Positions 1 to 8,757 of a stretch of DNA of 36,284 nucleotides are shown in pieces. Numbering within the stretch: position 1 is the first letter of the stretch; the number at the start of each line of letters is the position of its first letter. Position numbers and translations under genes: made by a program. Under the pieces are notes generated by a model. That model searched no databases. It was not told the DNA's origin and saw nothing but the letters and a program-made list of their open reading frames with translations. This stretch comes from an uncultured Bacteroidia bacterium (GTDB taxonomy: Bacteria > Bacteroidota > Bacteroidia > Bacteroidales > Prolixibacteraceae): the NCBI GenBank assembly GCA_903834845.1, contig CAILKW010000792.1:1-36284 (forward strand). The letters are read 5' to 3'.

Positions 1-1
1 A

Positions 2-451
2 AAAATTACAATTGCACCAGCACCAAACTGGGCAGCACTGGTATTGAACGAGGTCTGCGGATCGCAAACTCCCGATGACGACTGGGTAGAGTTTTACAAC
101 AACTCGGATGCAGAAGTTGACATAAGTGGTATGAAATTGGTAAAAGATGGTGTTGCCGCTTCTCCTATTTACATTTTCCCCGCCGGCACTAAAATTGCAC
201 CAAGAGCTTACAAGGTTATCAACACATTAACTACACCAGCACTCACAGGATTGACAGCCGGGATTTCAAATACAAAGGTTGTTAAGCTTGAATTTACAAC
301 TCCGGCAGGAGTTGTAGTGAGCTTCTTTGAAAAGACTGCTGCTAATTTCTTAACCGGACATCCCACTGATGGCAGCTATTCCCGTTCTCCAAATGGAACA
401 GGTGACTGGGTAGTAAAAACTGCATACACCAAAGGAGCTGCTAACAATTAA
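2..451 (+). CDS. Secreted protein with C-terminal lamin-tail domain (5' truncated)
   Basis: The reading frame is already open at base 2, so only the C-terminal ~149 residues are present. The first possible start inside the window (TTG at 44) is internal, because the upstream frame reads continuously as KITIAPAPNWAALV. The visible part matches a lamin-tail (LTD) domain: LNEVCG, then WVEFYNNSDAEVDISG, then KLVKDG, a F-x-AGTKIAP turn, and the closing SYSRSPNGTGDWV...TKGAAN typical of LTD ends. In bacteria such domains sit in extracellular or surface proteins and are thought to help binding or anchoring. The protein stops right after the LTD with no recognisable type IX sorting domain. The N-terminal catalytic or binding part lies outside the window, so the overall function cannot be stated. 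Confidence 0.75.
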   Translation, partial: KITIAPAPNWAALVLNEVCGSQTPDDDWVEFYNNSDAEVDISGMKLVKDGVAASPIYIFPAGTKIAPRAYKVINTLTTPALTGLTAGISNTKVVKLEFTTPAGVVVSFFEKTAANFLTGHPTDGSYSRSPNGTGDWVVKTAYTKGAANN

Positions 452-756
452 TGAAATGAATCCAATCCATAATTTTGAGATGAAGACACATAACACTTTA
501 AAAATGTGGTAGTCATCTCAAATTATTGGATTCATTTGGTACTTATACTGATGCTCCTTTTGGTAAATTGTTATAAACCAATTTACAATTTAATCTTAGG
601 TAATTCCGGATTTCTCATTACAACAGATGCATGGATGAGGGTTTGTAAAAATATGATCATAAATTTGCTGTTGACAATACTGAGAATCAAAATTTATAGA
701 TCGTAAGCGAACATAAGGCGATACTTCACATTTTCAATCAATTAATAATAAAAAAC
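452..756. other. Intergenic region, no gene seen
   Basis: This 305-base gap holds the hairpin at 454-537 and a smaller 8-bp inverted repeat (563-570 gtaaattg with 579-586 caatttac, 8-nt loop). An open frame at 506-706 starts inside the hairpin, has no family resemblance and is taken as chance. I saw no good TTTG/TAnnTTTG pair in front of the gene at 757. Confidence 0.5.
454..537. repeat. Long imperfect inverted repeat (hairpin), possible terminator
   Basis: A perfect 13-bp outer arm (454-466 aaatgaatccaat; 525-537 attggattcattt) encloses a second paired block (471-483 with 512-524, AATT(T)TGAGATGA) and a short ACACAT/ATGTG pairing. The hairpin begins three bases after the stop codon of the lamin-tail gene. 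There is no run of T after it on the plus strand, so it may be a processing or stability hairpin rather than a classical intrinsic terminator. Confidence 0.6.
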
Positions 757-1398
757 ATGGCACAAGAAGAGTTAAAAATCGGTGAAATTTCAAAACCAAG
801 GTTCGAATTTCGTTCATTTGGTCAGAATTTTGAAAACGCCTGTAAAAGGATGGCGCGACTTTCCGTTCCGATACCTGAAAAAGTATGGGAACGTTATTCT
901 GACGAAATCTACATTCTTTCGCGAACCAACGACGTCAACAATACCAAAGTTCGCGATGACAAAATGGACATAAAAACTTATGTACAAACAATTGATGGGT
1001 TGGAGCAATGGAATCCACTTATGAAAGCTGAATTTCCAATTTCAAAACAAATTCTTCTGGAAGAAGTATTTCCAGCTTTCATGATTGAAATACCTGCATT
1101 GAATAAGGACGTTTACACTTTTGAGGAATTTTTAGAAATGATCGAAAATCATCCCGATCTTCAAGCCGTAAAAGTTCACAAGCAGCGATTCGGGTATATG
1201 GTCAACAACACAATTTGCGAATTTGGCGAAGTTCTTATCAATGGTGCAAAAGTTATTACTATCAACTCAGAATCCACTGAAGTTGAGGATATCAAAAAGA
1301 CAGTAAAAGAAATAGGCCTGGAAGGAGTTGAAAACATTAACTATTTACAAGCAATTAAGAGAGTGATAGGTATGATTAATAAACCGTTAGCTAATTAA
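757..1398 (+). CDS. Divergent CYTH-like protein
   Basis: The 213-residue product was not firmly recognised, but it shows a CYTH/triphosphate-tunnel-like pattern. There is an early charged strand (PRFEFRSFGQNF), then a basic strand pair SDEIYILSRTND...KVRDDKMDIK, then GLEQWNPLMKAEFPIS. Its C-terminal third (INSESTEVEDIKKTVKEIG...INYLQAIKRVIGM) resembles the closing helix region of CYTH proteins. The strict EIERK signature is absent, so if it is an enzyme its active site is altered. It lies 6 bp upstream of a canonical CYTH gene, both proteins start MAQE, and the two are probably co-transcribed. A working guess is an inorganic polyphosphate or triphosphate binder or hydrolase in the cytoplasm. 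The alternative is a structural paralogue with no catalysis. Confidence 0.6.
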   Translation: MAQEELKIGEISKPRFEFRSFGQNFENACKRMARLSVPIPEKVWERYSDEIYILSRTNDVNNTKVRDDKMDIKTYVQTIDGLEQWNPLMKAEFPISKQILLEEVFPAFMIEIPALNKDVYTFEEFLEMIENHPDLQAVKVHKQRFGYMVNNTICEFGEVLINGAKVITINSESTEVEDIKKTVKEIGLEGVENINYLQAIKRVIGMINKPLAN

Positions 1399-1404
1399 TT
1401 AAAA

Positions 1405-1875
1405 ATGGCACAGGAAATTGAACGCAAATTTTTGGTACTCAACGAAAGCTTTAAAGCAGCCGCTGCAAAATCAACAAGAATTACTCAGGGATACCTTTCC
1501 TCGCTTCCTGAGCGTACAGTTCGGGTAAGAATAAAAGGAGCTGCAGGATTTATAACAATCAAAGGTATTGGAAGTGCTTCAGGAGCTTCTAGGTACGAAT
1601 GGGAAAAAGAAATTCCAATACATGAGGTTGAAGAATTGTTGAAAATTTGTGAGCCAGGTGTGATTGATAAGACCCGTTATGAAATAAAGATTGGAGTTCA
1701 CACATTCGAAGTGGACGAATTCTATGGCGAAAACCAGGGATTGATAGTTGCAGAGGTTGAGCTTGGCAGCGAAGGGGAGGAATACCTCAAACCATCATGG
1801 TTGGGTATTGAGGTAACAGGAGATGTAAAGTATTACAATTCAATGCTGATGAAGAATCCCTATTGCAAATGGTAG
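1405..1875 (+). CDS. CYTH domain protein (inorganic triphosphatase type)
   Basis: The 156-residue product is a single CYTH domain of the usual bacterial length. It begins with the diagnostic ExExK strand (MAQEIERKFLV; E4, E6, K8). It continues with the basic strands RTVRVRIKG and FITIKG, then RYEWEKEI, then DKTRYEI, and an acidic VDEFYG...VAEVELGSE that supplies the metal-binding glutamates of the tunnel. Family members of this short form usually hydrolyse tripolyphosphate in the cytoplasm with Mg or Mn. A few make cAMP or ThTP-derived products, so substrate is inferred. It sits 6 bp after a divergent CYTH-like gene and 57 bp before an anion transporter. A polyphosphate kinase gene lies 17 kb downstream in the same window. 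Confidence 0.88.
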   Translation: MAQEIERKFLVLNESFKAAAAKSTRITQGYLSSLPERTVRVRIKGAAGFITIKGIGSASGASRYEWEKEIPIHEVEELLKICEPGVIDKTRYEIKIGVHTFEVDEFYGENQGLIVAEVELGSEGEEYLKPSWLGIEVTGDVKYYNSMLMKNPYCKW

Positions 1876-1932
1876 AGTAAAAAAAACTTTCATACCAAAT
1901 AGTTTTTGATAATTATTTTAATAGTTGATTAA

Positions 1933-3567
1933 ATGGGTAATCCGGAAGAACAACAGATCTGTATCAAAGCGGAAGAACAAGAATTACATTTTGATGTACT
2001 CGATATGAACAATTATCGGATCGAGAAGCTACCAAAAGTCCATAAAAGTGGATTTGAAAAGTGGATGGCTCGTCTGGGTGCACCAATTGCCGTTAGTGTT
2101 TTTGTGATGATCTACTATTTTTCGGATTTCTCATTTTTAGATTTTATTGATCATTCGGCGCTTAAAGGTGATGCTTTAAAACGGTTTAATGAACTGGGTG
2201 CAGACAAGTTTCTTCGAATCAACTACGCGATGTTGGCAATTTTTGCAACTGCTATCATCTTGTGGATTACAGAAGCAATTCCAAATTATTTGACCTCTTT
2301 CTTCGTAATCATTGCTATGGTTTTAACCGGAGTAACAACAGAAAAAAATGCTTACGCTCAATTAGGTCATCCTGTAATGTGGCTGAATATTCTCTCATTT
2401 ATATTGGCAAGTATGCTGGTAAGCACAAAAGTAGCAAAACGATTCGCTTTATGGTTCGTAATAACCTTTGGGAAAAACGCAACCGGTGTTTTCATGAGTT
2501 TCATTCTAATCAATATTGTTCTGTCCATTTTCATATCTGCGACCACAGCCAAAGCAACTATTTTGCTACCAATTTTTATGGTAGTTGCAGCAATTTTTGG
2601 AGCATCACCACAAAATCGTAACAACTTCGGGCGGAACATTGTCCTTCAGAATTTGTTTCAAATCAACATTGGAGCAAGCGGTTTCATTACCGGTTCAGGA
2701 GCAAATCTTTTAGCCGGATCAATGATTGCCGGAGCGATGGGTTGGTCAATTTTTAGTTTTCAAGACTGGTTTATTGCCTCTTTCCCACTCGCGATATGTT
2801 TAATTATCATAGGATGGGTTGTTGGCACCAAACTTTTGTTTCCGATGAAACCGAACGAACAAGTACCACAAATAGACGGAGGAATTGAACGACTTAAAAC
2901 TGAATACAAGTCTCTTGGTAAGATGACCGTAAATGAATTCAAGTCAATTGTCATATTTGTTGCTGTGCTTTCACTTTGGGCTACTGATAAACAGCATGGC
3001 ATTTCACAAACTGCTGTGGCATTTATGGGTGCCTTTGTTGCACTTTTGCCGGGTATTGGAATAATAAAATGGAACGAAGTAGATATACCATGGCATCTAA
3101 TGCTTTTCTCAGCAGGGGCTTATACTTTGGGAGCAGGATTGGAGGCCACTGATCTGGCATCAACAATTGTTGAAGCACTGTTTTCTCATTTTGGGATTTC
3201 TATAGAAACACCTTTCTGGATGTTGTTTACCGGACTCACATTTGTAATGCTTTTCAGTGCACTTTTTTTCGAATCAAAAACAATGAGAGCACTCATTTTT
3301 GTGCCTATTGCAATAGGAATAGCTCAAAAATTCAATCTGCCGATTTTGAGTCTTGCATTACCCGTTGCATTGCTGATCGAGCATGTTTATGTACTTCCAT
3401 TTAATAGCAAACCCGCAGCATTACTTTATACTACAGGTCATTATAGCTGGAGCGATACTTTCAAATTTGGTTTTGTCATGCTTCTCATCAGCTGGATTGC
3501 CATGATTATTTACGGGGAAACTTATCTTCGATTTCTCGGATACACACCAAATGGAGTATTCTTTTAA
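1933..3567 (+). CDS. DASS/SLC13-family anion transporter
   Basis: A 544-residue polytopic membrane protein with about a dozen hydrophobic segments after a ~45-residue cytoplasmic N-terminus. Hallmarks of the divalent anion:Na+ symporter family are visible. These are WITEAIPNYLTSFF near the second membrane segment, SATTAKATILLPI for the first re-entrant hairpin region, GSGANLLAGSMI for the first binding-loop position, LFSAGAYTLGAGLEATDLA, and a second half ending in FNSKPAALLYTTGHYSW. Known members import sulfate, phosphate or C4/C6 carboxylates. The binding motif here is not close enough to any one to name the substrate. The preceding CYTH genes make phosphate or a phosphate-containing anion attractive, but that is inference from position only. 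Confidence 0.88.
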   Translation: MGNPEEQQICIKAEEQELHFDVLDMNNYRIEKLPKVHKSGFEKWMARLGAPIAVSVFVMIYYFSDFSFLDFIDHSALKGDALKRFNELGADKFLRINYAMLAIFATAIILWITEAIPNYLTSFFVIIAMVLTGVTTEKNAYAQLGHPVMWLNILSFILASMLVSTKVAKRFALWFVITFGKNATGVFMSFILINIVLSIFISATTAKATILLPIFMVVAAIFGASPQNRNNFGRNIVLQNLFQINIGASGFITGSGANLLAGSMIAGAMGWSIFSFQDWFIASFPLAICLIIIGWVVGTKLLFPMKPNEQVPQIDGGIERLKTEYKSLGKMTVNEFKSIVIFVAVLSLWATDKQHGISQTAVAFMGAFVALLPGIGIIKWNEVDIPWHLMLFSAGAYTLGAGLEATDLASTIVEALFSHFGISIETPFWMLFTGLTFVMLFSALFFESKTMRALIFVPIAIGIAQKFNLPILSLALPVALLIEHVYVLPFNSKPAALLYTTGHYSWSDTFKFGFVMLLISWIAMIIYGETYLRFLGYTPNGVFF

Positions 3568-3605
3568 AACGAAACTGGTATTATCTATTCCTATAAAACG
3601 AAAGT

Positions 3606-5072
3606 ATGATTGATGAAAATGTAAAACTCCACGATAAGTTCTCTATTGAGGTAAAAGTTGGATTTGTTGCCAAAAGAAAGCAAAAGATAAACAATTTTGC
3701 CCTCAATATTTGGTTTTTTATACCCAATAGTTTAGATATTAACCGCTTTACTTATTCAAAAGCCAATTTCTATCGTGACCTGACTTCACATATAAGACTA
3801 ATAACACCATCCTATTTGTTGCGAAACATTGCAGATCAAACCATTCCTCCTTTCATTTCATTAGAGAAGTCGTTTAAAGATCTCTCCATCGCACCAACCC
3901 GAACTAATAAAGCCAATTATGAGTACCAATTGAAAATGTTCGTTTCTATTCTGAAAAGTTCATTACGTGAAGAGGTCTCACACGCAATTACAAGTAAATT
4001 AGGCGATGACCGTGATTTTCTGGTGCAGTCGTACATCTCAAATGCAAAAACCATAGCACTTAAATTCCGTTCACTACAATGGATTATTAACGCACCAACG
4101 GTTTCTAATGATCTGCTTGATTACTTTCTTTTCGGAGATGAGTTTATTTCCAATCTTATTGAATTTCATACTTTCAGGCTGCTGCAACTTCTTAAAAAAC
4201 AGTATCCTCATAACTATTCAAGACTTAAGCCTCAATTACTTGAATTGATTCATCAAGAGATAAATTATAAGGAAGAGAAAGGCTATCTGAATGTTGAGAA
4301 AAAGAGTAAAACGAACAATCAGGAGTTGGTTTTTCGCCTTGGTATGCTTAAGAAATATGCCGAAAGCCATCTCTTTTTAGATGTTAAAAAACAGCGTGAC
4401 GGGGTATGGACTGAGCAGATATTATTCAGTCTCGTTGCAGGCCTATCAATGATTTTTGCAACTATTGTTGCCTTTTCATTCCAACAAAAATATGGTAGTT
4501 TTACGATGCCTATGTTTGTGGCTTTGGTTGTCAGTTACATGCTGAAAGACCGTATAAAAGAACTTGGCAGATTTTATCTTGCACATAAAATGAACAAACG
4601 TTATTTCGACCATAAAATAAAAATTAGCACTCACGATAATGAGATTGGTTGGATCAAAGAGAGTATGGACTTCATTCCTGAGCACAATGTTCCGAATGAT
4701 GTATTGAAACAACGTGATCGCTCCTCGATACTCGAAGCAAACAATCGTGCAGGCAGTGAGCGTATAATTCTGTACCGCACTATGATGCAGCTTAACCGCG
4801 AAAGCATTGATGCCAATAGCGAGTATCCTATTGCTGGTGTTAATGAGATTCTTCGATTGAATATATCGAATCTGATTCAAAAGATGGATAACGCCGAATT
4901 TCCGTTGTATTATCCTGATGATGATGAAGGATTAAAAACAATTTCAGGTGAGAAAATATATTATCTGAACCTGATCCTGCAAATACAAGAGGAGGAACAA
5001 TGGGGCTACAAGCGTTACCGTGTAGTTTTCAATCGTAAGGGGATACAAAAAATTGAAACGTTTGATTCCTGA
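3606..5072 (+). CDS. Conserved hypothetical membrane-anchored protein
   Basis: I do not recognise the 488-residue product. It has a soluble N-terminal ~270 residues, two close hydrophobic segments at roughly residues 275-318 (LFSLVAGLSMIFATIVAF and MFVALVVSYML), and a ~170-residue hydrophilic C-terminal part. With only a short turn between the two helices, both large parts should face the cytoplasm. The start lies 38 bp after the SLC13 gene in the same direction, which suggests it is the last gene of the CYTH-transporter operon. A role as partner of the transporter or of the CYTH proteins is conjecture. Confidence 0.7.
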   Translation: MIDENVKLHDKFSIEVKVGFVAKRKQKINNFALNIWFFIPNSLDINRFTYSKANFYRDLTSHIRLITPSYLLRNIADQTIPPFISLEKSFKDLSIAPTRTNKANYEYQLKMFVSILKSSLREEVSHAITSKLGDDRDFLVQSYISNAKTIALKFRSLQWIINAPTVSNDLLDYFLFGDEFISNLIEFHTFRLLQLLKKQYPHNYSRLKPQLLELIHQEINYKEEKGYLNVEKKSKTNNQELVFRLGMLKKYAESHLFLDVKKQRDGVWTEQILFSLVAGLSMIFATIVAFSFQQKYGSFTMPMFVALVVSYMLKDRIKELGRFYLAHKMNKRYFDHKIKISTHDNEIGWIKESMDFIPEHNVPNDVLKQRDRSSILEANNRAGSERIILYRTMMQLNRESIDANSEYPIAGVNEILRLNISNLIQKMDNAEFPLYYPDDDEGLKTISGEKIYYLNLILQIQEEEQWGYKRYRVVFNRKGIQKIETFDS

Positions 5073-5098
5073 AAAGGGAAAAGGATTAGTATTAATAG

Positions 5099-6034
5099 TC
5101 AGCTTATTCTCAAAATATTCTCCTTGTTCAATTCTGTTTCACCACTCCAACGATATGCTGAAAGGACACCTGTGGAATCTACACAACTATCAATACAGCA
5201 GATGTTTTTCTGAACAATCTCCGCACCTTCCGACAAACAATAGTGACCAATGAACACAATTGGTTGATCCGGTTTATAAGGATCAAAATGAGGTGCAAGT
5301 TCGGTAGGTACGTGGTAATCGGGCAAAATGAATTTGTTGCCAAAGGAGAGTTCCTGAAATGTTTTGTCTTCAGGAGAATCCCACCAGTTTATTGTAAAAA
5401 GCTTCCGACTCATTCCTTTATTACACTTAATAATCAGGTCTTTAGGACATCTGAATTCTAATCCTTTTAATATTTTATAAAGAATAGCCGATTCAACAGG
5501 ATGGTTTTTGTGAATATCTTTCAACAAACTCTTTTTTAATTTCCCGCCGGGAAATGAATTTTTTAGTTTATCAATCTCTCCATCATTCCAATAAGCATGA
5601 ATCACCCTGAATTTTCCAAGATCAAGGAAAAGTGGGAGGGTTCGCATCCATTTGAGATGGCTCTTCCACTCATCGGGATAATTTTTAAATGACGTCAGAG
5701 TTTTTTGTATTTGATTTCTGTTGCCTGCAATATGTCGCGACATAAAAAGCCCATTATCATCTTTAATATGGTATAAAATAGCTCTGTATTCGTGGTTGCC
5801 CAGAATTGCCAGAGCAGCCCCGGATTCAACCATAGAACGAACAATAAGCAACGATTCCCTGATTTCCGGACCGCGGTTAAGAAAATCACCTGTAAAAATG
5901 GCTATATGTTCGGGATGTGTCCACGTTCCACTTGATTTCGAATATCCCATCGTCTTTAAAAGTTTCTTTAAAAGCGAAGCATAACCGTGAACATCACCAA
6001 TAATATCATAAAACTGAGATTCCATAGGCTTCAA
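5099..6034 (-). CDS. PPP-type metallophosphoesterase
   Basis: The 311-residue product carries the ordered two-metal signatures of calcineurin-like phosphoesterases: GDVHG (D14, H16), GDFLNRGP (D50), GNHE (N80, H81) and, near the C-terminus, FIGHY followed by CIDSCVDSTGVLSAYRW. This is the layout of bacterial PrpE/ApaH-like serine/threonine or dinucleoside polyphosphate phosphatases. The exact substrate cannot be read from sequence. It is cytoplasmic, with no signal peptide. Two ATGs (6034 and 6025) are possible starts. A -7-like TACTTTTG lies on the minus strand at 6061-6068. The gene converges on the gene at 3606-5072, with only 26 bp between stops. Confidence 0.88.
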   Translation of the reverse strand: MKPMESQFYDIIGDVHGYASLLKKLLKTMGYSKSSGTWTHPEHIAIFTGDFLNRGPEIRESLLIVRSMVESGAALAILGNHEYRAILYHIKDDNGLFMSRHIAGNRNQIQKTLTSFKNYPDEWKSHLKWMRTLPLFLDLGKFRVIHAYWNDGEIDKLKNSFPGGKLKKSLLKDIHKNHPVESAILYKILKGLEFRCPKDLIIKCNKGMSRKLFTINWWDSPEDKTFQELSFGNKFILPDYHVPTELAPHFDPYKPDQPIVFIGHYCLSEGAEIVQKNICCIDSCVDSTGVLSAYRWSGETELNKENILRIS

Positions 6035-6060
6035 AAGTAAAAATTTTAATTCATTTACAT

Positions 6061-6068
6061 CAAAAGTA
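6061..6068 (-). promoter_or_regulatory. -7 promoter element for the metallophosphoesterase
   Basis: On the minus strand this reads TACTTTTG, a full match to the Bacteroidota -7 consensus TAnnTTTG. It lies 26 bp before the ATG at 6034. I found no clear TTTG at the -33 spacing, so the call is moderate. Confidence 0.45.
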
Positions 6069-6101
6069 TCAGGTTTAAACTAAATGTTTTTTGAAAAATA
6101 T

Positions 6102-6135
6102 AAAAAAAGCCATCCGACACTTGCGGATGGCTTTT
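6102..6135 (-). terminator. Intrinsic terminator of the galK-permease operon
   Basis: A perfect 12-bp stem (6105-6116 aaaagccatccg; 6124-6135 cggatggctttt) with a 7-nt loop is followed on the minus strand by a run of seven T. It sits 22 bp after the stop codon of the permease gene at 6158. Confidence 0.88.
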
Positions 6136-6157
6136 GGGTATTTGAATAAAAAAATTA

Positions 6158-7384
6158 TTACCTGATTTTTGCACCTTTTTGGGCGAAAAATACCAAATAA
6201 GCATAGTAAAGGAACATAAAGCTAACTGCAACTATAACCGAACCGGTTGCTGTTTGCACCGCACCCATAATAGGGGTCAGTATAGCAGCACCAATAACTG
6301 AAGTTGCAATTACTCCTGAAGCGACTTTTGCATGAGGTCCCAAATCTTCAAGGGCCAAATTGTAGATTACCGGCCACATGATTGAATGGAACAAACCTGT
6401 ACCGAGGAAGAGCCAAACTGCAATTTGAGGTGTACTGCCTGCAAGAAGAAATGATGCTGCCAATAATGTAGCACCTCCGAAAGCACAAATTGTAAGTATT
6501 TGAGCTGCCTTATATTTGCGAAGTATAAAAATCCCAAGGATACGCCCTACCATTAAACCGCCCCAATAATATTTAAGCATGTCGGTTGCTTGTATGTTTT
6601 CAAGCCTCAGGTGTTTTACATAGTCTCCGAAAAAACTCGATATACCGATTTCAATCCCCATATAGAAAAAGATAGCCAAGGATCCCAGCCAAACATGAAC
6701 GTATTTAAATGCACTTGATTTGTAAGCCTTTGCATCGGGTACTACATTATCCTCCCCCTCTTTTATTTCAGGTAACTTCAGGAAAAACATAATCGCGAGA
6801 ATCACGAATGTAACCACACCAATCATTAGAAATGGTCCCTGAACAATTTTTTGGATTTCAGAATTTTCCAACTTTGTTCCGGCCTCAATTTTTGGCGTTA
6901 CCAATAAAATGGAAACAAAAATCGGAGCAATTACGGTCGCAACCGAATTCAACGCATTGGTCAATGTCAGGCGACTTGCAGCAGTTTCCGGACTACCCAT
7001 TGCATTCACATAAGGTCCCGCAACAACCTGAAGAATAACTACCCCAATTGCAAAGACAGAAACGGCACTAAGAAAACCGTAATAACCCATTCCAACTCCC
7101 GGAATGCAGAGAAAAAATCCTAATGAAATAAGGGCAAGACCTAATAAAACCCCATTTTTGTATCCAATTCGCATCAACATAAGTCCAACAGGTACCGAAA
7201 GGATATATGCACCATAAAAAAATGTGTTTGGCAGTTGCTTTTGTACATCATCAAGGCCGAAAGCATTTTTAAGAAATTCAATAGTTGAATTATTCATTGT
7301 AGTGATGAACCCAAAGAGGAAAAATAAGGAGGCCATCACGATCAAAGGGAACAAATACTTATTGTTTGAATCTGTTTTTGTCAT
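6158..7384 (-). CDS. FucP/GluP-like sugar:H+ symporter (MFS), probably galactose
   Basis: A 408-residue major-facilitator permease of the fucose-galactose-glucose (FHS) type. It has the early FLFGFITTMNNS segment, a basic loop LMRIGYKNG after the second membrane helix, and the family signature VVAGPYVNAMG...ETAASRLTLTNALNSVA in helices 4-5. Twelve hydrophobic segments can be traced. The gene is 25 bp downstream of galK in the same direction and is closed by a strong terminator, so the cargo is most likely galactose taken up across the inner membrane for the kinase. Glucose or fucose cannot be excluded from sequence alone. Confidence 0.9.
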   Translation of the reverse strand: MTKTDSNNKYLFPLIVMASLFFLFGFITTMNNSTIEFLKNAFGLDDVQKQLPNTFFYGAYILSVPVGLMLMRIGYKNGVLLGLALISLGFFLCIPGVGMGYYGFLSAVSVFAIGVVILQVVAGPYVNAMGSPETAASRLTLTNALNSVATVIAPIFVSILLVTPKIEAGTKLENSEIQKIVQGPFLMIGVVTFVILAIMFFLKLPEIKEGEDNVVPDAKAYKSSAFKYVHVWLGSLAIFFYMGIEIGISSFFGDYVKHLRLENIQATDMLKYYWGGLMVGRILGIFILRKYKAAQILTICAFGGATLLAASFLLAGSTPQIAVWLFLGTGLFHSIMWPVIYNLALEDLGPHAKVASGVIATSVIGAAILTPIMGAVQTATGSVIVAVSFMFLYYAYLVFFAQKGAKIR

Positions 7385-7409
7385 TGTATAAAGAATATTA
7401 ATGTTTCAG

Positions 7410-8570
7410 TTAAAATATTTTCTTACCGCCATCCCCAATTTCTGCAACATAAAACACAGGTTTAAGACCGGTTTTTTCTTCATAATTGGCACCAACCTGC
7501 TGAATAAATGCCTCAACAGCATCATCTTTGACAAGACTGACTGTACACCCGCCAAAGCCGCCTCCGGTCATCCGTGTACCTATGACACCCTCTATCTTAC
7601 GTCCTTCTTCAACCATTGTATCCAATTCAAAACCAGTAACTTCATAATCATCCCGTAATGAATCGTGAGATCCGTTCATTAGTTCACCAAACCTTACAAG
7701 ATTACCTGCTTTGAGTTCTTTCACAGCATCTTCAGTTCGTTGAATCTCGCTTACGACATGCCTTGCACGTCTGCGAACAGTATCATTTTCAATTTTTCCT
7801 TCAACTTTCAAAAAATCTTCCCATGAAATTTCACCCAAAGCGTTGATTTGCTGAAATGGTTGAATCGCCTTAACAGCAGCCTGACATTCAGCTACCCGTT
7901 CATTATATTTTCCTGAATCTAATTTATGCGGACTATTTGTGTTGCTTATCACAATTTTTACACCTTCAAGCTTAACCGGAACTAATTCGTAAGCTAAAGT
8001 ATCACAGTTTAGGAAAATAGCATGGTCTTTTTTACCCATTGCCGAGGCAAACTGATCCATGATTCCGCAATTTACAAGCGCGTATTCATGTTCAGCTTTC
8101 TGTCCCATCTTCGCCAATTCAATCCTGTCAATGCCAAAACCATACATATCGTTGATTACCACACCAGTAACAACTTCAAGTGCTGCTGATGAAGACAAAC
8201 CGGCACCAGTTGGAACATCACCATAAAATAACATATCTGCGCCTTTATCAAAGGTTAATCCCTTTTTCATAAACTGTGCAAATACGCCAATAGGATAATT
8301 AACCCACTCTTTACCAATTGCTTTATTCAAATCTTCAACATTTACCTCAGCCTCAAAAGGCATATCCAAAGAGGCAAATTTCACTGTTTTCCGCTCAGTT
8401 TTTCGAATTAAACAATAGATTCCGAAACTAAGAGCACATGGAAACACAAAACCACCGTTATAGTCGGTATGTTCGCCAATCAAATTCACGCGTCCGGGTG
8501 AAAAATAGCCACTTACATCACCTTCGCCAAATTTCTCAATAAACTTTGCTTTTAACTGTTCGATCGTCAT
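7410..8570 (-). CDS. galK: Galactokinase
   Basis: The 386-residue product has all three GHMP-kinase blocks in order. The N-terminal galactokinase signature is GRVNLIGEHTDYNGG, the ATP-binding glycine loop is GAGLSSSAALEV, and the C-terminal loop is GTRMTGGGFGGCTVSLV. The length is that expected for bacterial GalK. It phosphorylates alpha-D-galactose at C1 in the cytoplasm, the first committed Leloir step. It is the promoter-proximal gene of a two-gene operon with the permease and is divergent from galM. galT and galE are not in the window. Confidence 0.96.
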   Translation of the reverse strand: MTIEQLKAKFIEKFGEGDVSGYFSPGRVNLIGEHTDYNGGFVFPCALSFGIYCLIRKTERKTVKFASLDMPFEAEVNVEDLNKAIGKEWVNYPIGVFAQFMKKGLTFDKGADMLFYGDVPTGAGLSSSAALEVVTGVVINDMYGFGIDRIELAKMGQKAEHEYALVNCGIMDQFASAMGKKDHAIFLNCDTLAYELVPVKLEGVKIVISNTNSPHKLDSGKYNERVAECQAAVKAIQPFQQINALGEISWEDFLKVEGKIENDTVRRRARHVVSEIQRTEDAVKELKAGNLVRFGELMNGSHDSLRDDYEVTGFELDTMVEEGRKIEGVIGTRMTGGGFGGCTVSLVKDDAVEAFIQQVGANYEEKTGLKPVFYVAEIGDGGKKIF

Positions 8571-8613
8571 TTTAAAAAAAATTAAATTATTAACCGGTAG
8601 GTACAGGTAGGCA

Positions 8614-8648
8614 CAAATGTAGAATATTTTGATGGCATTGAACTAAAA
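8614..8648 (-). promoter_or_regulatory. Promoter of the galK operon
   Basis: On the minus strand a TTAG (-33-like; plus coordinates 8643-8646) is followed after 21 nt by TACATTTG (8614-8621), a full match to TAnnTTTG. Transcription would start near 8607, giving a leader of about 37 nt before the galK ATG. Confidence 0.6.
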
Positions 8649-8704
8649 TGAAAAAAATGTTTTAGAACAGATTTAACTACGATTTTTCAGGCAATAAAAA
8701 TATG

Positions 8705-8731
8705 TTGATTTTATATTTATCTTTACGTTTG
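8705..8731 (+). promoter_or_regulatory. Promoter of galM
   Basis: TACGTTTG at 8724-8731 is a full -7 match, with a TTG at 8705-8707 only 16 nt upstream. That spacing is shorter than the usual 19-21, so the -33 part is doubtful. It faces away from the galK promoter within a 187-bp divergent region, where a shared regulator could act. Confidence 0.5.
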
Positions 8732-8757
8732 TATTTCGAATAACAAAAATTCATTTT

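Noticed and set aside
506-706. 66-codon open frame after the lamin-tail gene
   Set aside because: It starts inside a hairpin, has a low-complexity hydrophobic sequence and no family resemblance.
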